A stretch of 33,337 nucleotides of DNA from JAGHEK01 sp044426235 (GCA_044426235.1 JAWXUS010000019.1:1-33337), one strand, 5' to 3'. Shown: positions 24,606 through 33,337, counted from the first letter of the stretch. Made by a program: numbers and translations. The notes: generated by a model not told the origin, from the letters alone.

Positions 24606-27342
24606 TTATTCAAACTTAAATACTGTAGATTCTCTTTTTTCTTCTTCTATTAATTCTTTATACATACTCAGTAGTTTGGAAAGACAACTTTCCTGGGTAG
24701 TTTTAATTACAGGTAGGTTATAAGCATTCATTACAGCTTTATCGTTATCTCTATGTGCATAAATAAGTTCCTTTGGCATCGTTTTTGTATCATATAATTC
24801 TCCTAAAGAACAATGACTATATTTTTCTCTAATATCTAATATTTTTTGTGCAGTCATTTCTATTTTTCGCTTTTGTTTTTCATTTGGCTAACACCAAGGA
24901 AAATTATTATAAACTATATTTGCCGAATATCTAAAACCTTCACCCAGCCTACCACACACTAACTTAACCCAACTCATATGCACATTTGATGTTAATACTC
25001 CAAATTCATAAATATTGCTATTAGGTATTATTAAATTTAAATTTGTTGAGATAACGTCCTTTGACATAAATCCCATTGGTATATACTTTCTATTTGAAGA
25101 AGATACTGCTGAGATTAATAAATAATTATCAGTCGGTTGCCTAATTGAATCAAATAAGTATGGTGTTTCAGCCTTTTTTATAGTTTGCTTGTTCGTACTT
25201 TTTAAATCAAAATACTTTTACCTTATATAAAATATCCATAATAGCTTTTATTTTTGTGTATTTATTTGGATCAATGTCTTTTAACCATAAACAATACCTA
25301 TCTTTATTGTTTATAAATTCATCAAATCCCACTATTTTTTAAACAGTTCTTTACTTTCAGGATATTTATCCGTTACTTCTAACATGTCACCTATAGACCA
25401 TTTGCTCAAATACCCATCATCTATTGGTTTACTACCATTAACCATTTATATTTTTTGCAGGTAAAGATTCAGATGAATCATATATATATTTATCTATTTT
25501 ATTTACTTGACTAAATCCAATTATAACACAATGAACTTTTGCTTTATCAATAGATCCATTATTCCATTCAAAACTTTTATATGCAAAGTTAATATGTATA
25601 TTGTATTTTAAAAGTTCATTCCATAAAATAGCGACTTATTCGCCTTGAGTAATGCTATTTGTTGAAACAAAAGCAACTTCAATATTTGAGTTATTTATAT
25701 ATTTTGTAGCTTTCATAAACCAAGCACATACATAATCTAATTTCTTTATAGATTTAGAGCCTTTATCAAAACATTTAACCGCATCATCTTTTTGTTTTTT
25801 ATTCATCATACTATACCCTAAAAACGGTGGATTGCCGATAATATAATTAAGCTCTTTTTTTGGTATTACATCTTTCCAATCCATCTCTAAAGAATTACCA
25901 TTAGTTATATTTGTATACGATGTTAAAGGTATAAAATCTATATTAGTATGAACTATTCTTTCAGTTTCTTGCATAGTTTGTGACTCTGCTATCCAAAGTA
26001 CAGTTTTGCAACAGTTACTGCAAAATCATTTATCTCAATACCGTAAAATTGACTTATAGATACTTTTATTATCTTATCTATGTTACTTTCTATTACTACT
26101 TGACTAGAGTAAAGTAAATCTAATATTTTGTTCTCTATTTTTCTAAGTGATAGATAAGTTTCTGTTAGAAAGTTTCCAGACCCACAAGATGGATCAAGTA
26201 TTTTTATTCTAGATATTTTATCTTGTAATTCTTTTAATTTAAACACCCTTGTTTTTTCAGTAGATATATTTATAATATCTTTAAGCTCTTTATTTAAATC
26301 ATTTAAAAATAAAGGATCTATAACTTTATGTATATCTTCAATAGATGTGTAGTGCATACCACCATCGTGTCTTGTTTCAGGGTTTAATTTACTTTCAAAT
26401 ACTGCTCCAAATATTGTTGGACTAATATCTTTCCAGTTAAAATCATCACTTGTTCTACTTAAAATTATTTTAACTACTTCTTCATCTATTCTTGGTATTT
26501 CTATATTTCTATCAGAAAATACACCACCATATAACATATGGGAAAGCTTTTAAATTATCATCTATATACTTATCTCTATATTTAATTTCGGTGTCTAAAA
26601 TTTCAAATAACTTTATAATGCTATCTCTAACATTTTCAATATTTTTTGACCTGATATAATCGTGAAACTGATCTTTTCTTCCAAATAGTCTTGAATCATC
26701 TGCATACAAGCAAAATACTATTCTTACACAAAATATATTTAAACTATGAAGTGAATCAAGATCCTTTGGGTTTATGTATTTCTTAAGTAAGGCTTTATAT
26801 AAAACACCTATAAGCTCCCCTGCTTTTAAAGACATTTCTTTTTCTTTTTCAATGTTTTTATCCGCAGTATCAGTTAGTAAATTTAAAAGTTGATACTTTT
26901 TATCTAAATCTTTAAGCATAAATATTTCAGGATTAGGCTTTGTAGCATTCATATCATATATTCTAAATTATTTAAAGTTAGAAACTATTATCCACTTAGG
27001 CTTTTTAAATAAAGGTAGGTTATCAGAATACCTTTTAGCTTGTTCAAATGGAGTTAACATCGCACCATCTGATTGTTTTTGTTTTTTATAAAGGTCTTTG
27101 GTTATACTTTTTTGTTCTATTAAAACCTTACTATCATCTATTAAAACATCTATAGAATTACCTAAAACTTTTTCTTCAAAGCTTAAACATTCAGTAGAAT
27201 TTTCAACTCCATAAACTTTACTAAGTAGTTCAATCCAAAATTTCTGACTATGTTGTTCTTCACACCCTATTCCTTCCCAGCTTTTTGAAAACTCTTTTGC
27301 ATTTTTAATACATTCCTTATGTGTCATTGTATTTAATATCAT
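24606..27342 (-). pseudogene. MmeI-like type IIL restriction-modification enzyme, decayed (at least 8 lesions)
   Basis: Pieces of one protein of about 910 residues can be read in order on the minus strand. The start ATG at 27342 has AGGGGGG upstream. First comes a PD-(D/E)XK nuclease domain with Asp65, Glu76 and Lys78 (VLIEQKS). Then a helical spacer (CVRIVFCLYADDSRLFGR), the methyltransferase with motif I DPSCGSGNF and motif IV NPPF, target-recognition sequence, and a C-terminal helical tail ending at 24606. Lesions seen: in-frame stops at 26968-26970, 25636-25638 and 24888-24890, and frameshifts near 26531, 26007, 25442, 25337 and 25211. Conservation between the breaks shows recent loss. 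No other gene of the system is present. Confidence 0.88.
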
Positions 27343-27634
27343 AAAGTCCCCCCTTACTTTCTAATATCATATTTTAAATTGTGTAGTTACTTAAACCACA
27401 TTTATTATCCTCTATAAAATATATTGAATTACTTATTGAAAGATACAGGATATTAGAAAAAAGAGTATAAAAAAACCACCTAAATAGGTGGGTATTCCTT
27501 AACAATATTTATTACTAGGTTGTTTAAAATGCAATAATTTTTATATATTAAAACAAAAATGTCTTTTATATTATATATAATACTTTTTTAAGTTTATTCA
27601 ATCATTAAAAATAAAAAATAGGACTAAATTAGCC
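27343..27634. other. Intergenic region upstream of the MmeI-like pseudogene
   Basis: No gene seen in about 290 AT-rich bases. Two minus-strand terminators (27469-27491 and 27610-27640) lie here, and 27343-27468 probably holds the pseudogene's promoter, though no hexamers stand out. Confidence 0.5.
27469..27491 (-). terminator. Second terminator downstream of ispH
   Basis: On the minus strand CCACCT (27491-27486) pairs with AGGTGG (27481-27476) and is followed by seven T. Nothing codes between it and the ispH terminator, so it is a backup terminator or the end of a short unannotated RNA. Confidence 0.65.
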
Positions 27635-27640
27635 CTATTT
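27610..27640 (-). terminator. Terminator overlapping the ispH stop
   Basis: AAATAGG (27616-27622) pairs with CCTATTT (27634-27640), extended by one mismatch and two pairs. On the minus strand it is followed by a T-rich run. Confidence 0.7.
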
Positions 27641-28471
27641 ACTCTCTAAAAAATATATAACATCATCAATTACCCAATCAGGAGTTGATGCACCTGCAGT
27701 TATTCCAACAGTTTTATATTTTGAAAGATCAAAATCAATTAATTCTTCTTTAGTTTCAATACATATAGAATCTACTTTTTCAGTACAGATTTGGTATAAT
27801 TTTTGAGTGTTTGAACTGTGACGTCCACCAATTATAATCATTAAGTCAACTTCATTTGAAAGTTCTTTAGCACTATCTTGTCTAACATTTGTTGCAGAAC
27901 AAATAGTATTATTAAACGAAATCTTTAAATTTAATTTTTCAAGTTCATTTTTTATATCATCATATAACTTTTTATTTAAAGTAGTTTGAGAAACTACACA
28001 ATATGTTTGTGATTTATCAAAATTAATCTTTTCAATTTCTAAAACATCTTTTATTATTATTGCTAAATTATCGCACCACCCATTAATTCCAATTATTTCA
28101 GGGTGAATTTCATCTCCAATTATTATTACAACTTCATCATTTTTACTTTTTTCTTCAACTATTTTATGAATTTTAGTAACGAATGGACACGTTGTATCAA
28201 TTATTTGAGAGTTTTTTTCTTTAAGCTCACTATAAACTTCTTTACTTACTCCGTGTGATCTTATTATTACTTTATTATTATTTTTAATTTCGCTTATATC
28301 ATCAAGAGTTATAAGCCCTTTTTCTTCAAATCTATTTATTGCTTGTTTATTGTGAATTAAAGGTCCTAGTGCAAATATATCTTCTTCTTTTTCTACTTCA
28401 TCAAAAGCCATTTGCATAGCCCTTTTTACTCCAAAACAAAATCCTGCTTTTTTTGCTAATTTAATCTCCAT
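27635..28471 (-). CDS. ispH: 4-hydroxy-3-methylbut-2-enyl diphosphate reductase
   Basis: A 278-residue IspH of the stand-alone type. It binds a [4Fe-4S] cluster through Cys12 (AGFCFGVKRA), Cys95 (DTTCPFV) and Cys191 (NTICSATNVRQ). The HPE motif (His123, Pro124, Glu125) supplies the catalytic glutamate. It performs the last step of the MEP isoprenoid pathway, giving IPP and DMAPP. In several clostridia IspH is fused to an S1-domain protein; here it is not. It begins 7 bases after plsC and ends the run of four genes. Confidence 0.95.
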   Translation of the reverse strand: MEIKLAKKAGFCFGVKRAMQMAFDEVEKEEDIFALGPLIHNKQAINRFEEKGLITLDDISEIKNNNKVIIRSHGVSKEVYSELKEKNSQIIDTTCPFVTKIHKIVEEKSKNDEVVIIIGDEIHPEIIGINGWCDNLAIIIKDVLEIEKINFDKSQTYCVVSQTTLNKKLYDDIKNELEKLNLKISFNNTICSATNVRQDSAKELSNEVDLMIIIGGRHSSNTQKLYQICTEKVDSICIETKEELIDFDLSKYKTVGITAGASTPDWVIDDVIYFLESK

Positions 28472-28478
28472 AATTCTC

Positions 28479-29075
28479 CTAATTAGAATATATATAATAA
28501 TTTTCTTTTATTACTTCCAGTACATTTTGAGATAATCTTTCATAATCTTTTGAATTTAATTTTTGTCCATAATATTCTTCAAATGAAATTGGTTTATCGA
28601 AATAAAGTGTTACTTTATTGAATAATTTATAATTAGTTATTATAGACACAGGTATAACACTTGCTTTTCCTTTTACTGCAAACATACCAAGACCTGCTTT
28701 TGCATCACTAAATCCTGGGTCTTTGCATCTTGTACCTTCTGGGAAAATTGCTACTATGTATCCTTCTTTAATTGCTTTTAATATTTTTTTAATAGTTGAA
28801 ATATCTGGATTATCTCTATTTATTGGAATAGTGTTTGCACCTTTTAATATACTACCCAGAATTTTATTTTCGAAAAGTTCTTTTTTTGCAACACCTGCAA
28901 CTTCTCTTGTATCCATTGCAGATGCTAGAAATACTGGATCAAGATTTGATTTATGATTTGCAGCTACAATAACATTTCCGTCCTTTGGTACATTTTCAAG
29001 TCCTAAAACTTCAAATTTATAAAAAGTTTTTGAAAATACTTTTAAAGTTCCTCTAAAAACATCATAAAATTTCAT
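28479..29075 (-). CDS. plsC: 1-acyl-sn-glycerol-3-phosphate acyltransferase
   Basis: A 198-residue acyltransferase with the catalytic HX4D motif (His41, Asp46 in NHKSNLDP) and the glycerol-phosphate-binding FPEGTR (111-116). It acylates lysophosphatidate to phosphatidate in phospholipid synthesis and is membrane associated. The start at 29075 has AGAAGGAG upstream. An intrinsic terminator lies between cmk and this gene, so it may be partly separated from the upstream genes in transcription. The order cmk-plsC-ispH is common in clostridia. Confidence 0.93.
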   Translation of the reverse strand: MKFYDVFRGTLKVFSKTFYKFEVLGLENVPKDGNVIVAANHKSNLDPVFLASAMDTREVAGVAKKELFENKILGSILKGANTIPINRDNPDISTIKKILKAIKEGYIVAIFPEGTRCKDPGFSDAKAGLGMFAVKGKASVIPVSIITNYKLFNKVTLYFDKPISFEEYYGQKLNSKDYERLSQNVLEVIKENYYIYSN

Positions 29076-29089
29076 AAAAAACTCCTTCT

Positions 29090-29114
29090 AAAAAAGGAAA
29101 CTAAAATAGTTTCC
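29090..29114 (-). terminator. Intrinsic terminator between cmk and plsC
   Basis: On the minus strand an 8-bp stem (29114-29107 with 29103-29096) and a 3-base loop, followed by six T (29095-29090), immediately before the plsC ribosome binding site. It could limit read-through from cmk. Confidence 0.7.
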
Positions 29115-29119
29115 AAAAA

Positions 29120-29761
29120 TTATTTTTGTATTGTATTAATAAGGTTTAAAACAACATCTTCAATAGTTTTTCCTGTAGTATCAATTAAAATTGCATCATC
29201 TGCTTTTTTAAGAGGTGCAAATTCACGATTTGAATCTATTTCATCTCTTTTTTCAATATCATTTATTATTTCTTCTAAAGTAATATCATAGCCTTTTTCA
29301 ATCATTTCCTTGTGTCTACGTCTTCCTCTTTCTTCACTAGTTGCAACTAAGAAAAACTTATAGTCTGCATTTGGAAATACATATGAACCAATATCACGTC
29401 CATCAAGTATTACATCCGTTTTTTTTGCAATATTTCTTTGAACATCAACCATTAAGTGACGAACATCAGTTATTTTAGCAATGTTACTAACGTTTGAACT
29501 AACTTCTAAAGTTCTTATTTCTTCAGTTAATATTTTACCGTCTAAATAAATATTGTTTTCTTTAAAATCTATTAAAGTTTCTTTTGCTAAATTACTAATA
29601 GCATCTTCATTTGATATATCAATTTTTTCACATAAGGCTTTATAAGTTATAGCACGGTACATTGCACCTGTATCTATATAATTTATATTCATCTTTTCTG
29701 CAACTATCTTTGCAATCGTACTTTTACCAGCACCTGCTGGTCCATCAACAGCAATTATCAT
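29120..29761 (-). CDS. cmk: Cytidylate kinase
   Basis: A 213-residue P-loop nucleoside monophosphate kinase with Walker A GPAGAGKST (residues 7-15). The DTGAMYRA and DGRDIGSYVFP segments are the CMP-binding and catalytic motifs of cytidylate kinase. It makes CDP and dCDP from CMP and dCMP. The ATG at 29759-29761 is chosen because AAGGAG is 7 bases upstream; an in-frame GTG six codons earlier overlaps that site. It follows the flavoprotein gene by 10 bases. Confidence 0.94.
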   Translation of the reverse strand: MIIAVDGPAGAGKSTIAKIVAEKMNINYIDTGAMYRAITYKALCEKIDISNEDAISNLAKETLIDFKENNIYLDGKILTEEIRTLEVSSNVSNIAKITDVRHLMVDVQRNIAKKTDVILDGRDIGSYVFPNADYKFFLVATSEERGRRRHKEMIEKGYDITLEEIINDIEKRDEIDSNREFAPLKKADDAILIDTTGKTIEDVVLNLINTIQK

Positions 29762-29771
29762 TTCTATCTCC

Positions 29772-30977
29772 TTAAACACTACTTCCTGCTAAAAAGCCAC
29801 TTGAGAAAGCTACTTGAAGATTATATCCTCCAGTTTCGCAGTCAACATCAAGTACTTCTCCACAGAAATACATATTTTTTATATTTTTTGATTCTAAATT
29901 TGAAGAATTAACTTCACGAACACTAACTCCACCACTAGTTACTTGACTTGCCTTTATCCCTTTAGTTTCAAGAACTGTAACTGTGAATTCTTTTATCAAT
30001 TTAATAATTATTTCTTCATCAGCTTTATTTAATTCTTTACTTTTTTTCGTTTCTAAATTAACACTTTCTAAAAGGATTTTAGAGAAGTTTTGAGGTAATA
30101 TTTTTTTTAAGTTATTAAGTGCACTCTTATTTAAATCTTCCTTTAAAACCGTTCTAATTTCATCTTCAGTAAAATTTTTTAAAAAATCGATATGTATACT
30201 AATTTCTCCATTACTAAGAAGTTTATTTATATGTGATGAAAATTTCAATACACAAGGCCCACTAAGTCCAAAGTGAGTAAAAATCATATCGCCTATCATA
30301 CTAATTTTTTTCTTTTTAACTTTAGTATATATTAAAACATCTTTCATTGAAACACCTTGAAGTTTCTTAATTATTGCCTCTTTAGTTACAAGTGGACAAA
30401 GGGCTGGATAAATATCTGTTATCTTATGATAACTTTCTAAAATTTTATGCATAGATCCATCGGATCCCGTATTTGGATAACTATGTCCTCCTGTTGCTAT
30501 TATAACCTTATCACACTTCAAAACTTTTGAATTATTGAGTCTAACACCAACTATAGTATCTTCTTCAATTATTAAATCTGTAACTTCTGTGTTATACATT
30601 ATTTCAACGTTATTATTAACTAAATCTTGTCTTAGAGTTTCAATTACTTCTTCTGCTTTATCACTTTTTGTATAAATTTTTTGGTCATTTTCAAATTCTA
30701 CTTTATATTCTAAATTATTTTTATCAAAATAATCTAGTAAATCAAGGTTTGTAAACGAGTACAAACTACTATATAAAAACTTCTTATTCGTAACAATCTT
30801 ATCAAAAAAATCTTCAATATCTCGATTATTAGTTATATTACATCTTCCTCCACCAGTTAATTTTAATTTTCTACCAAGTTCTGCATTTTTATCAATTAAC
30901 GTTACTGAGTGGTTCTTTGATGCAGTGATTGATGCCATAATTCCAGATGGCCCACCACCGATTACTATAATTTTCAT
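29772..30977 (-). CDS. HI0933-family flavoprotein (BaiN/YhiN-like)
   Basis: A 401-residue NAD(P)/FAD-dependent oxidoreductase. The N-terminal dinucleotide-binding motif is VIGGGPSG (residues 5-12), followed by KLKLTGGGRCNITN near residue 40 and ATGGHSYPNTGSDG near 165. The C-terminal VTSGGVSVREV and FCGEVLDVDCETGGYNLQVAFSSG are family signatures. The natural substrate of most members is unknown; some clostridial relatives act on bile acids. The ATG has AGGTGA upstream. It heads the run with cmk, plsC and ispH. Confidence 0.88.
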   Translation of the reverse strand: MKIIVIGGGPSGIMASITASKNHSVTLIDKNAELGRKLKLTGGGRCNITNNRDIEDFFDKIVTNKKFLYSSLYSFTNLDLLDYFDKNNLEYKVEFENDQKIYTKSDKAEEVIETLRQDLVNNNVEIMYNTEVTDLIIEEDTIVGVRLNNSKVLKCDKVIIATGGHSYPNTGSDGSMHKILESYHKITDIYPALCPLVTKEAIIKKLQGVSMKDVLIYTKVKKKKISMIGDMIFTHFGLSGPCVLKFSSHINKLLSNGEISIHIDFLKNFTEDEIRTVLKEDLNKSALNNLKKILPQNFSKILLESVNLETKKSKELNKADEEIIIKLIKEFTVTVLETKGIKASQVTSGGVSVREVNSSNLESKNIKNMYFCGEVLDVDCETGGYNLQVAFSSGFLAGSSV

Positions 30978-31117
30978 AAATTCACCTAAACCTATTTATT
31001 TTTCCTTATTCATTATAATATAGTTATATACTATATTTCAATAAATATTTAATTAACAGTAACAATTATACCTTAATTTTAATAATATATAAATATATTA
31101 TATTTGGAGGGGTTTTA

Positions 31118-31669
31118 ATGTTTAAAAAAGTATTATCATTACTAACAGTTTCAGCATTATTTTTAACAGGATGTACTTCAACAACATCTTCAACAGACTT
31201 AGAAGAAATAACTATTGCAGAAGTTGCACATTCAGTTTTTTATGCACCTCAATACGTTGCAATAACTAATGGATATTTTGAAGAAGAAGGCCTTTTAGTT
31301 GATATAATAACAACTTCTGGTGCAGATAAAACTATGGCGGCACTTTTATCTGATGAGGCACAAATTGGACTTATGGGTCCTGAGGCATCAATTTATGTAT
31401 ACAATCAAGGCAGTGAAAATTATGCAGTAAATTTTGCTCAATTAACTCAAACTGATGGAAGTTTCTTAATGGCAAGAGAAGAAATGCCTGATTTTTCTTT
31501 TGAAGATTTAAAAGGAACTGAGATATTAGGTGGTAGAGAGGGTGGGGTTCCTCTTATGACATTTGAATATCTATTAAAACAAAATGGATTAGTTATTGGC
31601 GAAAATACTAGTGAAGGAGAAGTTAACGTTCGTAGCGATGTACATAGGTACGTTCCGTTATTACATTAG
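31118..31669 (+). pseudogene. ABC transporter substrate-binding lipoprotein (TauA/NMT1-like), 3' half missing
   Basis: A lipoprotein signal with lipobox LFLTGC (Cys19) is followed by a typical NMT1/TauA-type N-terminal lobe: EEITIAEVAHSVFYAPQYVA, ITNGYFEEEGL, and DEAQIGLMGPEAS. Such proteins bind small organic ligands (sulfonates, thiamine precursors, similar) for an ABC importer. The family is normally about 330 residues; this frame stops after 183. Homology seems to end near codon 174 (VNVRSDV), after which the sequence HRYVPLLH and stop looks unrelated. A phage lysis module lies beyond. GGAGGGG precedes the ATG. The 3' part of the gene and its permease partners may lie on the far side of the prophage. 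Confidence 0.8.
31625..31654. other. Candidate prophage attachment site (imperfect dyad)
   Basis: AACGT (31625-31629) and ACGTT (31650-31654) are inverted arms about a centre at 31639-31640, with further matches between, 9 of 15 pairs in all. The centre is close to where the host lipoprotein gene diverges. This shape suits a serine-recombinase attachment site, but no integrase is in the window. Confidence 0.35.
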
Positions 31670-31829
31670 TATGTTGATAAGCTCTAGTTTGGACTAGAAA
31701 ACCCCAATAATTCTACCCTCATATTGGTTCGGTTTTTGGTTATAATCTTTCACAATTATAGAATCCTTGATTTGTTGTACTTTAATTATATCAATATTTT
31801 AAATTTCTAGGAAGACAAATTTTACTTAA
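31670..31829. other. Non-coding interval at the prophage edge with two hairpins
   Basis: No gene is visible. TCTAGT/ACTAGA at 31683-31698 is a 6-bp hairpin. CCAATA (31704-31709) with TATTGG (31722-31727) is another, followed by a T run on the plus strand. The amidase gene ends at 31830 on the minus strand. Confidence 0.4.
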
Positions 31830-33128
31830 TTATCCTTTTATTTCATAAACTTCAGAATAAGCATTATAATTATTTTTTATTAATTTTTGAAAATTAGTAG
31901 CAGAATCTTTAGAACCGAAAGAATGTACATTAACTCCATATTTTACTTGTTCTGGAGTAGGATTTACAGTTAATTTTTTATTTAATATTCCTTCAGCAAT
32001 CTTTTTAGCCATTTCATAAGCTCCTATATTTTTATATAGATCTACATCATCTTTATCATCAACAAAACAACATTCTACTAAAACAGCTGGTGCTTGAGTA
32101 CTTCTAAGAACTCCCCAAGTAGTATTATGTTTTACACCTCTATTTCTAAATCCTAATTCTGCTATATTATCTACTATTCTAGTAGCATAAGAATTAGAAG
32201 AACTAGTTGCACTATAAGTATAAACTTCAGTTCCTGTTGTAGCGCCATTTCCTGCTAAATTATTAGCTCCCGCATTAAAATGTATAGACACAAACAAATC
32301 TAAAGGTTGTGCATTTGCTTTAGAAACTATTTTATTTATACAATCCGTTGCACTACTTGGATAGTCTATTGTGCAATCTACAACTATACAATTATTTTCA
32401 GTCAATATTTGAGTTAAATATTTTACTACCTCTCTATTTTCAGTACTTTCACAAAGTAAATCAGTTATTGCTCCAATACTAGCACTACCAAATATTCCGT
32501 GTCCTGCATTAATTCCTATTATCAATTTATCCATTTTATCCTCCTTAGAATCTTCTATTTCATCATTTAAATATACAAGCAACCAACTAACATTGTTTCT
32601 TAAACTTTTATTTAAAATTTCATCTTTATGTTGTAAATGGCAACTACCACCACCATCTAAATTTATAGCATAATCCATTCCTAAATCTAAACAGTCTTTA
32701 ACTGTATCCTCAAGGCTCAAGGAATCATCACTATTATATAGAATTAGTTCTTTATCATTAAATCCAATACAACTACGTTTATGTACTCCATCAAGGTAAG
32801 ATGAATATTTATTCCCCCAATCTATAAACTCTTTAGAATTATTTATAAGGGTTGGAGATCCACTAACATAATTTTTTAGATTATTATCTATTTTTGTAAA
32901 TTTCACCTTTTCATCAAAACAAAGTCCATAATCTGAAAATAAATAACCACTATTTTGTCCATCAACTTTCATTTTAGTTATATTAATTCCAGTTTGTACA
33001 TCATATAAAGCAAGATTTATTAAATAATCTGGTTTATATTCATCCATAATTTCATAGTAAAGAAAACCTCCAGGAATATTCTTAATTTCTATCTTTTTTA
33101 TTGTATTTAAAGTAATTTTATAATTAAT
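31830..33128 (-). CDS. Phage endolysin: N-acetylmuramoyl-L-alanine amidase fused to a NAGPA-type domain
   Basis: About 432 residues in three parts. The N-terminal about 190 residues resemble the NAGPA phosphodiester-glycosidase domain (VSGSPTLIN, RSCIGF, DYAINLDGGGS). The middle is an Amidase_3 zinc amidase: NAGHGIFG, CESTEN, SIHFNAGANN, and VLVECCFVDD with the likely catalytic Glu. The tail looks like a SPOR-type domain (VNVHSFGSKDSATNFQ). Amidase_3 enzymes cut between muramic acid and L-alanine. No signal peptide, as expected for a lysin released with a holin. The best start is the ATT at 33126-33128 (see findings); an ATG at 33047 has no usable ribosome binding site and would cut into the N-terminal domain. 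Confidence 0.85.
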   Translation of the reverse strand: MNYKITLNTIKKIEIKNIPGGFLYYEIMDEYKPDYLINLALYDVQTGINITKMKVDGQNSGYLFSDYGLCFDEKVKFTKIDNNLKNYVSGSPTLINNSKEFIDWGNKYSSYLDGVHKRSCIGFNDKELILYNSDDSLSLEDTVKDCLDLGMDYAINLDGGGSCHLQHKDEILNKSLRNNVSWLLVYLNDEIEDSKEDKMDKLIIGINAGHGIFGSASIGAITDLLCESTENREVVKYLTQILTENNCIVVDCTIDYPSSATDCINKIVSKANAQPLDLFVSIHFNAGANNLAGNGATTGTEVYTYSATSSSNSYATRIVDNIAELGFRNRGVKHNTTWGVLRSTQAPAVLVECCFVDDKDDVDLYKNIGAYEMAKKIAEGILNKKLTVNPTPEQVKYGVNVHSFGSKDSATNFQKLIKNNYNAYSEVYEIKG

Positions 33129-33140
33129 AATATCACCTCC

Positions 33141-33337
33141 TTAATTTAATTTAGATATTTTCTTTTCTATGTTATCTAGCCTATCTACAATACTTTCAAG
33201 CGCCGACGTACTTTGTTGCATAACCGATACAAATTGTTTAGAATCCTCTCTATATTGTGTTTCCCTAACTTTATGTTGTTCTTGCATATTTCCTACTAAT
33301 TGCTCATACTTTTGTTCCATTTTTTCATTTCTTGTAT
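33141..33337 (-). CDS. Phage holin-like (BhlA/UviB-type) protein, C-terminal part, runs off right edge
   Basis: A minus-strand frame is open from the window edge to TAA at 33141-33143. It encodes TRNEKMEQKYEQLVGN and a charged, helical coil ending LDNIEKKISKLN. The RNEKMEQKYEQL pattern followed by an amphipathic helix is the usual tail of BhlA/UviB holin-like proteins, which carry a membrane helix at the N-terminus (here outside the window). The adjacent amidase and its AAGGAGGTGAT ribosome binding site begin at this stop, giving a classical lysis module. The family call is inference from the tail and the neighbour. Confidence 0.55.
   Translation of the reverse strand, partial: TRNEKMEQKYEQLVGNMQEQHKVRETQYREDSKQFVSVMQQSTSALESIVDRLDNIEKKISKLN

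Noticed and set aside
31018..31117. Possible thiamine (TPP) riboswitch before the NMT1/TauA-like gene
   Set aside because: Too little space and no recognisable TPP core motif; only AT-rich promoter-like sequence is seen.

Overview
The window is very AT-rich, with strong AAGGAGG-type ribosome binding sites, frequent TTG starts, intrinsic terminators with U-tracts and sigma-A-like promoters. With the run flavoprotein (HI0933 family)-cmk-plsC-ispH, a YtaF-like protein, LrgAB and a HesB-like selenoprotein, this points to an anaerobic low-GC Bacillota (Clostridia or Tissierellia-like). The species cannot be fixed from the sequence. A 100-N gap shows it is a draft scaffold.

Layout: 1-533 is the right end of an IS200/IS605-type element (TnpB C-terminus) and a small ORF. 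635-2079 holds a small membrane protein facing lrgAB. 2623-6057 is a four-gene Zn/Mn ABC importer (troABCD type), followed by a PIN-like protein. 6878-12647 (minus) is a hydrolase-sbcD-sbcC-DUF308 operon; the last gene is frameshifted and the N gap before it looks like an assembly artefact. 12764-15992 carries ytaF, an HTH/zinc-ribbon protein, an rluF-like pseudouridine synthase, a FabG-like reductase and two small membrane or exported proteins. 16022-17906 has two unrecognised minus-strand genes.

17907-18650 is a CRISPR array of eight repeats and seven spacers, with a recognisable leader promoter and no cas gene in the window. Next to it, at 18697-19014 on the minus strand, is a gene that ordinary ORF calling breaks: a HesB/IscA-like protein with an in-frame TGA at the position of the conserved HesB cysteine and a SECIS-like hairpin just downstream. 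It is read here as a selenoprotein. 19093-23491 (minus) is an operon of an alanyl-tRNA editing protein, a short Hsp70 and a membrane-anchored J-like protein with no HPD motif; corA lies upstream of it.

24606-27342 (minus) is a decayed MmeI-like (type IIL) restriction-modification gene with at least eight inactivating lesions. 27635-30977 (minus) is the ispH-plsC-cmk-flavoprotein run. At 31118 a TauA/NMT1-like substrate-binding lipoprotein gene loses its 3' half near 31640, and a phage lysis module (amidase and a probable holin-like protein) follows. This suggests the end of a prophage inserted inside that gene. The amidase appears to start at an ATT codon behind a perfect Shine-Dalgarno sequence.

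The best candidates for a second look are the TGA-containing HesB gene with its SECIS, the CRISPR leader with nested inverted repeats, the J-like/Hsp70 pair, and the interrupted lipoprotein gene at the prophage edge.
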